From contig CALDYP010000038.1 of the NCBI GenBank assembly GCA_937944445.1, positions 1 through 64,000 on the forward strand: a DNA stretch of 64,000 bases, given 5' to 3'. This document shows, piece by piece, positions 21,286 to 28,233 of the stretch. Both the position numbers and the translations under genes were made by a program. Within the stretch, counting starts at the first letter, position 1. Each line of letters starts with the position of its first letter. The notes beneath the pieces were generated by a model. The model did not search any database. It was not told where the DNA came from and saw only the letters and a list, made by a program, of their open reading frames with translations. The DNA is from an uncultured Anaerolineae bacterium. GTDB taxonomy: Bacteria; Chloroflexota; Anaerolineae; Aggregatilineales; Phototrophicaceae.

Positions 21286-22292
21286 GAAGCGTTCAGCAGG
21301 TGCATTACTGCCTCAGCATAGCGCGGATCATGCGGGTTGTGGCGGAAGGCGCGCAGGAAAAACGTCTCGGCTAGCGCCTTCTCGCCTTGTGATTCATACA
21401 GCATCCCAATCGCGTAGAGGGCGCTGCCATACGCTTGGCGCATCTCATAGCGCCGACGCAGAACCCAATCGGCGTCGCTCGTCGCCAAGAAGTCCCCTTG
21501 ATATAGGCGGATCGTGTCGCGTAACAGCGGCTCGACTTCAAACGTGTCCGAAACTTCGGTGTTTTGCAGCGTGCGGTTGAACTGCATCACGTCGTAGAGC
21601 AGCGTTACACGATCGGTTAATCGGTAATAGCCCGATTGATACACGGTCAAATCAAGGCCTAGCACCTCGTTCACTTTGCGCTTGGTCACATGGAACACGT
21701 TGGTGGCCTCTTTCACGCTCATGCTGGGCCAAAACGTGCGGAAGATCTCATCGCGGGTGACCATGCCTTTGTCGATGAAGTAGAAGAACAACAAGCGCGG
21801 CAGGACGCCGTCCCAGTTATCGATGTGTTGGCCGTTGAGATAAACCCGCCCCACCCCGAACGATTTGACCTCCAATAACGGGCGCTCAGAGTCATAGCGC
21901 GTGTAGTCGTACAGTTCACTCGCGTCATCCACAGGGACGAACTCCACCAGCGGGCGCAAGGTCGGATGCTGCAAAACCTGCACGGGCAGAGAGCGCCCCG
22001 CCAACGTCACGCGCAGGTTGGGGTTGGCCTCCAACAATGCCCCACACGCGGCTGCCAGCTCTGCCATCTGCACCCGATCAGACTCGTCCAGCACCAACCA
22101 CGATGAGGCTTCCCCAGCGGCCTTCACCTGTTCCAGCACGTCATGGCTTGTGAGATTGCTGCCGTCGAGGCGCACATACAACGACCCTTCCGCGCTCAAC
22201 GGCTCCCACATGTAACCATGTTGATGGATGGCGTTCGGGTGCAGCACAATCACACGTGTTGTAGGACGTAGACTTTCCACCCAGCGGTTCAT
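21282..22292 (-). CDS. BTAD/SARP-like transcriptional regulator without ATPase domain
   Basis: 336 aa from ATG 22292 (a longer reading begins at 22322). Residues ~1-110 look like a small alpha/beta domain of unknown role. Residues ~130-215 form an OmpR-like winged helix preceded by the usual short strands ([16 protein letters not shown], then [10 protein letters not shown]). The remainder is a helical, TPR-like bacterial transcriptional activator domain (LYQGDFL, then [20 protein letters not shown]). This matches SARP/MalT-like activators common in Chloroflexota, but without the NTPase. Target unknown. A good promoter lies at 22361-22389, immediately next to the MITE-like insertion. Confidence 0.72.
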
Positions 22293-22360
22293 TTTTTTTC
22301 TTTCGACATACCTGTACACCAAGAAAACAACTTGATAGCGGCTTTCACCACTATGAAGTT

Positions 22361-22389
22361 ATTATACATCAGATTGTCATGACCGTTAA
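22361..22389 (-). promoter_or_regulatory. promoter of the BTAD regulator gene
   Basis: On the minus strand: TTAACG (22389-22384), 17 bp, TATAAT (22366-22361). The perfect -10 lies about 70 bp before the start codon. The -35 is only 15 bp from the inserted element ending at 22405, so the insertion replaced whatever sequence normally flanked the promoter upstream. Confidence 0.6.
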
Positions 22390-22396
22390 GAGTTAC

Positions 22397-22522
22397 TGCT
22401 ATTAGGGAGTGTTTATATTTGAACAGAGGCCTCATCCAGCCCCCTTCAGGGGGCGCGCCCTAGCCGAGTGCTTCAGCGCTCGGCGCGACTGTCTGTTTAT
22501 CTTTAGGCACTCCCTGCTATTA
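22397..22522. mobile_element. MITE-like element, 110 bp, with 8-bp target-site duplication
   Basis: The element spans 22405-22514 and is flanked by a perfect direct repeat TGCTATTA (22397-22404 and 22515-22522). Its ends are inverted: GGGAGTG at 22405 and CACTCCC at 22508-22514, with further imperfect matching inwards (GAACAGA on the left, AAACAGA on the right in inverted orientation). Inside are a CCCCC/GGGGG hairpin and a 9-bp hairpin (22463-22471 with 22476-22484), both with TTCA loops, plus the palindrome GGGCGCGCCC at 22451-22460. It encodes no protein. An 8-bp duplication with GGG-type ends would suit several transposase families (IS256-, ISL3- or IS1595-like); the parent is not in this window. 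Confidence 0.82.
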
Positions 22523-22569
22523 TGCATTAAGCCAAGATGAATGCGGCAAGAACAACTCTTGCCGCGTTG

Positions 22570-24798
22570 TCACGTCTGTAGGCGTCGGCGTGTTTCAACC
22601 ACACTGGGGATGTTCTCGATCTTGGCCAGCGTCTTGGTCAACTGCTGTGGGGATCCGATCTCTAAACTGATGAAAATCGACGCGATGGCCTGCTTGGTGT
22701 GCACCTCTACCGATGAGATGTTGATCCCACTTTCAGAGATCACGGTGGTGATGTCGCGCAGCAGGCCGGTGCGGTCATGGGCGACGATCTCTACGGGGAC
22801 ATTGAAGCGCTGCTGCGTCGGCATCGTCCCCCAACTGACTTCAATCAGCCGTTCGGGGTCGGGGATGTTTTGGACGTTCGAACAGGATGCGCGGTGCACT
22901 GTGATGCCGCGGCCACGAGTGGTATAGCCGATGATGTCCTCGCCGGGCAACGGCGAGCAGCACCGCGCCAGCGTCACCAACATGCCGCCCGTGCCATCAA
23001 TGAAGATGGACGACGACACATCTTGAGAGGCTGGCGCCCTCAACCGCGAGCGCAGCAGATCCAGATCGTTCTCTTGCGCTTCGCGCCGCTTGCGCTCATC
23101 CTCCAGCACCGTCTGCGCAATTTCAGAGCCAGTGATGTTGCCCACGCCAATTTCGTAGAGGAAGTCATCCAGCTTGCTGTAGTCGAACAGCGCGGCAATG
23201 GCTTCCAGCGGGACGCGCTCCAACAAGCCCAGTTTCTTCAGCTCATGTTCCAACACCTGCCGACCACTGCTGATATTGCTCTCACGCTGCTGCCGACGGA
23301 AGTAATGCTTGATCTTGGACTTGGCGCGCGACGTGATGGCGTAGCCGTTATCGGGGTTCAGCCAGTCGAGGCTCGGCCCGCCGCGGTTCGACGTGAGGAT
23401 TTCTACTTGGTCGCCCATTTTGAGCTGATAGTTCAGCGGCACGAGCTTCCCCCGCACTTTCGCGCCACGGCAGCGGTTGCCGATTTCAGTGTGAATGCTG
23501 TACGCGAAGTCCAGTGGCGTTGCCCCGCGTGGCAGGTCGATGATCTTCCCTTTGGGCGTGAACACGAAGATACGGTTTGCGAGGAAGTCATGTTCAACCG
23601 CCTCCATGAAGTTAGCGCCGCTCTCAACCTCATTGCCGAATTCCATCAGCCGGCGCAGGTAGGTGATGTACTTTTCAAACCGCTCATCCCCTGCGTCACG
23701 CCCTTCTTTGTAGCGCCAATGTGCTGCGATGCCGTATTCAGCGTGCTCGTGCATCTCCCATGTACGGATTTGCACTTCCAACGTGCGGCCACGGTTATCC
23801 ATCACAGCAGTGTGCAGGCTGCGGTAGAAATTATCCTTTGGGTTGCCGATGTAGTCGTCAAACTCGCCCGGGATGGGCTTCCACAAATCGTGGACGATGC
23901 CCAGCACTATGTAGCACTGCGAGTTGTCTTGAACGATGACGCGCATCGCGCGCACGTCGTACACCTGCTCCAGCGGAATGCCCTTGCGCTCCATCTTGCG
24001 CCAGATGCTGGTGATGTGCTTCGGGCGCGCGGAGATGTTCGCGTTGGTGATGCCGTGTTTCTCTAACGCTTTGCGCAAGGTCTCGGCCACCTCCGCCATG
24101 TACGCTTCACGGTCAGCCCGCCGCTCTGCCAGCGCGTTCGCAATCTTCTTGTAGGCTTCTGGCTCTAGATAGCGCAGCGCAAGGTCTTCGAGTTCCCATT
24201 TCATCTGCCAGATACCAAGTCGATTGGCAAGCGGCGCGTAGATTTCCATCGTCTCTTGTGCAATCTCTAGCTGCTTCTCGGGCTTCATATAGCCCAGCGT
24301 GCGCATGTTGTGCAAGCGGTCGGCCAGCTTCACAATGACTACGCGAATATCTTTATCAGCCGTCAGCATCATGCGCCGCAAGTACTCGATATCGCGCTTC
24401 GACATCGAAGAACGCTTGATGCCGTTTTTTTCGTCCTCACCTGCCATCTTTTTGAGCTTCGTCAGGCCGCTCACCAGTCGGCACACAACGCTGCCAAATT
24501 CGGCTTCCACCATCGCTTCTGTCACTTCGTTAGGCGTGCCGCGTGTGTCCTCGACTACGTCATGCAGCAGCCCAGCCGCGATCGTCTCCGCATCCATGTG
24601 CAGCTCAGCCAAGATGGTTGCCACCGCAACGCAGTGGGTGAAGTATGGCTCGCCTGAGTTGCGCACCATGCCCTGATGAGCGTTCTCAGCGTAGTAATAC
24701 GCTTTTTCGATCAACTGCTGATCGCTGACGGACAAGTTTTTCAGCGCGCTGAGAAGGCTTTGTAGATCACGCGGGATCGAGCTTACAGTGGTTACCAT
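22570..24798 (-). CDS. rel: bifunctional-type (p)ppGpp synthetase/hydrolase (Rel/SpoT family)
   Basis: 742 aa, full long-RSH architecture: HD hydrolase (HDVVEDT at 79-85, ADRLHNMRT later), synthetase (~230-345, with DNFYRSLHTAV and HWRYKEG), TGS (~395-460, FVFTPKGKIIDLPRGATP), helical/zinc-finger region, and ACT (~668-742). It makes and degrades the stringent-response alarmone. The hydrolase residues look intact, so hydrolysis is expected. In the synthetase, however, the motif reads EFDDYI, the EXDD form typical of monofunctional RelA, not RXKD. The MITE-like element begins 56 bp past its stop and may serve as its terminator. Confidence 0.95.
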   Translation of the reverse strand: MVTTVSSIPRDLQSLLSALKNLSVSDQQLIEKAYYYAENAHQGMVRNSGEPYFTHCVAVATILAELHMDAETIAAGLLHDVVEDTRGTPNEVTEAMVEAEFGSVVCRLVSGLTKLKKMAGEDEKNGIKRSSMSKRDIEYLRRMMLTADKDIRVVIVKLADRLHNMRTLGYMKPEKQLEIAQETMEIYAPLANRLGIWQMKWELEDLALRYLEPEAYKKIANALAERRADREAYMAEVAETLRKALEKHGITNANISARPKHITSIWRKMERKGIPLEQVYDVRAMRVIVQDNSQCYIVLGIVHDLWKPIPGEFDDYIGNPKDNFYRSLHTAVMDNRGRTLEVQIRTWEMHEHAEYGIAAHWRYKEGRDAGDERFEKYITYLRRLMEFGNEVESGANFMEAVEHDFLANRIFVFTPKGKIIDLPRGATPLDFAYSIHTEIGNRCRGAKVRGKLVPLNYQLKMGDQVEILTSNRGGPSLDWLNPDNGYAITSRAKSKIKHYFRRQQRESNISSGRQVLEHELKKLGLLERVPLEAIAALFDYSKLDDFLYEIGVGNITGSEIAQTVLEDERKRREAQENDLDLLRSRLRAPASQDVSSSIFIDGTGGMLVTLARCCSPLPGEDIIGYTTRGRGITVHRASCSNVQNIPDPERLIEVSWGTMPTQQRFNVPVEIVAHDRTGLLRDITTVISESGINISSVEVHTKQAIASIFISLEIGSPQQLTKTLAKIENIPSVVETRRRLQT

Positions 24799-24804
24799 AG
24801 GGCC

Positions 24805-24832
24805 TTGACAGGAACTTTTCGTTGACTATAGA
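24805..24832 (+). promoter_or_regulatory. promoter of moeA-VKOR
   Basis: TTGACA at 24805-24810 (perfect -35), 16 bp, TATAGA at 24827-24832. The -10 regions of this promoter and the rel promoter overlap on opposite strands. A second A/T-rich -10 (TATACT, 24896-24901) lies closer to moeA but has no -35. Confidence 0.5.
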
Positions 24833-24852
24833 TTTTTAACATTGTACTCCAA
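24825..24852 (-). promoter_or_regulatory. promoter of rel
   Basis: On the minus strand: TTGGAG (24852-24847), 16 bp, TATAGT (24830-24825), about 27 bp before the rel start codon. It overlaps the plus-strand promoter of moeA, so the two may interfere with one another. Confidence 0.4.
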
Positions 24853-24935
24853 TTTTGCTGCGTTTGTGCAAGCACCCGATTAGAACCGCGTTTGATATAC
24901 TACATAAGAAGGAAAAGTTTCTTAGGGAGATATCG

Positions 24936-26168
24936 ATGTTGTCAGTCGCGGATGCGCTAACGAACGTACAAAAGGCCACGCACACCTTGCCCACTGAGAT
25001 GGTCGGGCTGCTTGAAGCGTTTGACCGTGTGCTAGCAGAGGACATCCTCAGCGCGGAAGATTTGCCGCCCTTCGACAACAGCAGCATGGACGGCTTCGCT
25101 GTGCGCGCTGAGGACACCGCAGATGTGCCCGTTGTGCTGCGCATCGTCAGCGACATTTTGGCCGGCTCTGCCCCTGACTATAGCCTCCAAACTGGCGAGG
25201 CCGCGCGCATCATGACCGGCGCACCCATCCCCCCCGGCGCGGATGCCGTCGTCCCCATCGAAAACACCGACGCCACATGGGACACCAGCAGCGTTGGCCA
25301 CACTGTAACGATCCGCAAATCTGCCAGCAGCGGCGCGAACATCCGTCGTCGTGGCGAGAACATCACACGCGGCAGCGTCGTCATCCGCCGCGGCGCGGTG
25401 CTCAGCCCTGCGGATATCGGCATGTTGGCGTCGCTAGGCTATGCGCAAGTGCCCGTCATACGGCAGCCGCGCGTGGCCATCGTCACCAGCGGCGATGAAA
25501 TTGTGCGGTTTGACGCTACCCCGGCTGTGGGCCAAATCCGCGACGGCAACACCCCAGCGCTGGCCGCGATGGTCAAGCGCTGCGGTGGGCTGCCCAGCCT
25601 CATCCCCCCAGCCCGTGACACGCTGGAGGACATGCACCGCATGATCGATGACGCGCTAGCCACCCAGCCAGACTTGATCCTCAGCACAGCAGGCGTCAGC
25701 GTCGGCGCAGCCGATTTCACCCGTCAGGCGCTCGAACAACGCGGCCAGCTCGAATTCTGGAAGATCAACATCCGTCCGGGCAAGCCGTTAGCGTTCGGTA
25801 ACATCGACGGGATACCCTTTTATGGGCTGCCGGGCAACCCCGTCTCAGCGCTGGTCACGTTCGAAATTTTGGTGCAGCCAGCCCTGCTGAAGATGGCTGG
25901 TCGTCCCTATCGCCCCACTGTAATTGAAGCGCTCACTGCCCACGACTTCACATCCGATGGGCGCGAGTCCTACCTGCGAGTTCGGCTTCACCGCGCAGGG
26001 GAACAATGGTATGCTACAGAGACAGGCACACAAAGCTCCGGCGCGCTCATGTCGCTCGTGCAAGCTGACGGCCTGTTGATCGTGCCCGCAGGGGTGACAT
26101 TTGTCCCCCGCGACACCTTAATGAAAGTACGCTTGTTGAGAACACCGCGCGAACAGGAGGATGCATGA
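24936..26168 (+). CDS. moeA: molybdopterin molybdotransferase
   Basis: 410 aa from ATG 24936, with AGGGAGA at 24924-24930; the longer reading from 24855 lacks an RBS. It inserts molybdate into adenylylated molybdopterin. Typical motifs: PPFDNSSMDGFAVRA, MTGAPIPPGADAVVP, STAGVSVGAADF, and GLPGNPVSALVTFE, followed by the C-terminal domain IV. No other moa/mob/mog genes are nearby. The stop overlaps the VKOR start (ATGA, 26165-26168). Confidence 0.95.
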   Translation: MLSVADALTNVQKATHTLPTEMVGLLEAFDRVLAEDILSAEDLPPFDNSSMDGFAVRAEDTADVPVVLRIVSDILAGSAPDYSLQTGEAARIMTGAPIPPGADAVVPIENTDATWDTSSVGHTVTIRKSASSGANIRRRGENITRGSVVIRRGAVLSPADIGMLASLGYAQVPVIRQPRVAIVTSGDEIVRFDATPAVGQIRDGNTPALAAMVKRCGGLPSLIPPARDTLEDMHRMIDDALATQPDLILSTAGVSVGAADFTRQALEQRGQLEFWKINIRPGKPLAFGNIDGIPFYGLPGNPVSALVTFEILVQPALLKMAGRPYRPTVIEALTAHDFTSDGRESYLRVRLHRAGEQWYATETGTQSSGALMSLVQADGLLIVPAGVTFVPRDTLMKVRLLRTPREQEDA

Positions 26169-26653
26169 CCGCGCCCAACGTTGCTTTGAACGACCCACCG
26201 CATGGCATCAGCCGTCTGCTGACGCTGAAAGCCTTTCAGCTCGTGTCGATTCTCGCCGGGATCGTCGTCAGCGGCTACCTCACTTATGTCAAAGCTGCAA
26301 ACGTTGCGATGGCCTGTGTGCAGGGCAGCGCGTTCAATTGTGATCGCGTGCAGAACAGCGCCTACTCAGAGATGTTCGGCATCCCCGTTGCTTACATGGG
26401 CTTGGCGCTCTACTTGGTGTTGGGGGCGATCATCTTACTTGAAGAGCGTGTGAGCTTGCTTGCGGAGCACGGCCAGATCATCGTGCTCGGGCTGTCCGTC
26501 TTCGGCTGGATTTTCTCGATGTACTTGGTCTACGTCCAGTTCTTCGTCATCGAAGCGCTCTGCCCGTGGTGTCTCGCCCATGAAGCGATCTTCACCGTCT
26601 TCTTCGGGGTAACCATCCTACGCTACATTCGGTATCAGCGCAGCTTGGAATGA
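26165..26653 (+). CDS. VKOR-family disulfide-bond oxidoreductase
   Basis: 162 aa, with several membrane helices. Vitamin K epoxide reductase homologues reoxidise a thioredoxin-like partner during disulfide formation outside the membrane, passing electrons to quinone. The four redox cysteines are present: loop pair C51 and C59, and the active-site CPWC (C133, C136) near the C-terminus. There is no fused thioredoxin domain, so a separate DsbA-like partner is needed; none is in the window. Coupled to moeA by ATGA, with a GGAGG RBS inside the moeA end. Confidence 0.88.
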   Translation: MTAPNVALNDPPHGISRLLTLKAFQLVSILAGIVVSGYLTYVKAANVAMACVQGSAFNCDRVQNSAYSEMFGIPVAYMGLALYLVLGAIILLEERVSLLAEHGQIIVLGLSVFGWIFSMYLVYVQFFVIEALCPWCLAHEAIFTVFFGVTILRYIRYQRSLE

Positions 26654-26655
26654 AA

Positions 26656-26677
26656 AGAGGGGGTGAATGCCCCCTCT
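26656..26677. terminator. terminator between VKOR and S1 genes
   Basis: 8-bp stem AGAGGGGG (26656-26663) with CCCCCTCT (26670-26677) and a 6-nt loop, between two convergent stop codons. No strong U-tract. Confidence 0.6.
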
Positions 26678-26682
26678 GACCG

Positions 26683-27366
26683 TTACTTGTTGTGCGATTT
26701 CAGCGTGCGCTTGATGATGTCGTCTGCGTCGTAGTCGTTGTAACGGTTGCGACGGTTGGCGTCGTTGCGGCTGGCCCCACGGCGCGGCTGACTCTGCTGC
26801 GCCTTGCGCATGGCCAGCTCAAACGCCGTCGGCAGATCTTCATCGCTCTCGTCCGCTGTGATCGACACAGAGGAGGGTGTGCTCTCTTTCATCGTCAGAT
26901 CGATCTGACGGCGCTTGCGGTTGTACTTCAACACCCGTACCTCGATCACATCGCCAACGCGCACCACCTCATCCGGCGACTGGACGTAATCATCGCCCAT
27001 CTCCGACACGTGCACCATGCCCGGGCGCTCCGCGCCGATGTCCACAAATGCGCCGTACTTTTCAATGCGGATGACCGTGCCGCGGAACACGTCGCCCTCG
27101 CGGATCGTGTCCCATGAGACGGCGGGCGGCTTTTGTGTCGTCAAAGCTACGCGATCACCGTCCACCTTCAGCACGAACGCATCGACTGTGTCGCCGACTT
27201 TGATCAGCTCTTCGACGTTCTTCAGCGGCACTTTGCCCATCTGTGACAAGTGCAGCAGCCCTTCACGCCCGTCACCCAGCGCCACAAACGCCCCAGACAG
27301 CACAAGGCGCGTCACCGTGCCGCTTACGGCGTCGCCTGTGTTGATGGTGATCGTACCCTCTGACAT
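26683..27366 (-). CDS. RNA-binding protein with two S1 domains
   Basis: 227 aa. Two S1 (OB-fold) repeats, about 8-75 and 88-160: GTVTRLVLSGAFVALGDGRE with LLHLSQM, then GTVIRIEKYGAFVDIG with MVHVSEM. The tail is basic and rich in Arg, Asn and Asp, probably disordered. The number of repeats is lower than in ribosomal protein S1 (4-6), so this is an S1-like factor such as a YugI/RpsA-related translation or RNA-turnover protein, not full bS1. ATG start after AGAGGT. Confidence 0.8.
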   Translation of the reverse strand: MSEGTITINTGDAVSGTVTRLVLSGAFVALGDGREGLLHLSQMGKVPLKNVEELIKVGDTVDAFVLKVDGDRVALTTQKPPAVSWDTIREGDVFRGTVIRIEKYGAFVDIGAERPGMVHVSEMGDDYVQSPDEVVRVGDVIEVRVLKYNRKRRQIDLTMKESTPSSVSITADESDEDLPTAFELAMRKAQQSQPRRGASRNDANRRNRYNDYDADDIIKRTLKSHNK

Positions 27367-27407
27367 AAAACCTCTATCCTTCTCGTCGTATGCTCGTATT
27401 GTAGCCG

Positions 27408-28121
27408 CTAATTGTCGGTTTGTGCAGTCGCTTCTGCCGACGGAGTGGCGTCAAAGCGCAGTTCTTCTGGCACGGGCGTCGTGGCGAAGTCGCCGCTCGT
27501 CATGAGCGCCACGGGGCCGTACCCCTGCCACGCATAGAGCGAACTCGCTTCCAACGCGCGCCGCATGTTGTCCGGCGTCAGATACACATGCGCGAAGACC
27601 TCGCTCGACTCTGACAGGACGCCGTTCTGCAAGCCCGCCGCAAACGCATATACAATCATTGGCACATCCGGGAACACCAGCGCCATTGACGCTTGATCGT
27701 CGCCGATGCCTTCACCTGTCAAGTAGGAAGGTTCCCCAAACCGCTCAATCACCTGCCCCAGCGTCATTTGCGGGGCCACCAGCGCAAAGACCGACGTCAC
27801 CACCCGACCATCGTCGCTAAACACCGCACAGCAGCGTTTGTTAGTTGCCGCTGCGTTAAATTCCAACGCGCGCGCGCTCGTGTTTTCCAAAACGGGCTGC
27901 TCAAAGCCGCTGAACAGTCGGTTATCCTCCACAAGGGTTACTGCGACGTTCCACGGCGTTTCGCCGGGCGTGATGCCTTGAAAGCACGGCGCTTCACACG
28001 GGTCACCGGTTACAAGGCTGGTATCGCGCAGCACGTCAGGGTCACGCAGCACCGGCGCAGGCGCACACGCCGCCGCCACCAGCACCACCACCGCCACCAG
28101 CAGAATTAGCTTCACTCGCAT
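27408..28121 (-). CDS. lipoprotein of unknown function
   Basis: 237 aa. Hydrophobic signal with lipobox (LVAAAC, Cys19), then a ~200-residue domain I do not recognise. It has cysteines in CEAPC and a CC pair in NKRCCAVF, which might form disulfides. The C-terminal tail is low-complexity (Ala, Thr, Glu). Similar short lipoproteins recur next to envelope genes in Chloroflexota. It lies between the S1 gene and the PPC-type gene on the same strand. Confidence 0.6.
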   Translation of the reverse strand: MRVKLILLVAVVVLVAAACAPAPVLRDPDVLRDTSLVTGDPCEAPCFQGITPGETPWNVAVTLVEDNRLFSGFEQPVLENTSARALEFNAAATNKRCCAVFSDDGRVVTSVFALVAPQMTLGQVIERFGEPSYLTGEGIGDDQASMALVFPDVPMIVYAFAAGLQNGVLSESSEVFAHVYLTPDNMRRALEASSLYAWQGYGPVALMTSGDFATTPVPEELRFDATPSAEATAQTDN

Positions 28122-28146
28122 TCAAGGCGCTTTCTCAATTCATGCA

Positions 28147-28182
28147 GAAACGTCGCAAGTATACGCAAGCTTGCGACGTTTC
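28147..28182 (-). terminator. perfect 13-bp inverted repeat after the PPC-type gene
   Basis: GAAACGTCGCAAG (28147-28159) is matched exactly by CTTGCGACGTTTC (28170-28182) around a 10-nt spacer. It lies 52 bp past the stop of the upstream gene and 26 bp before the next start codon. A terminator ending in GTTTC is likely. Its place directly before a gene also allows an operator or attenuator role. Confidence 0.6.
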
Positions 28183-28233
28183 ACCAGTAACAAGTTTAGA
28201 GACGACGTAGAAAACTGCCCCGTGCCGCAGCGC

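Noticed and set aside
22405-22514. MITE-like element as a simple terminator or small RNA gene
   Set aside because: The exact 8-bp flanking duplication is not explained by a terminator; it may still act as one.
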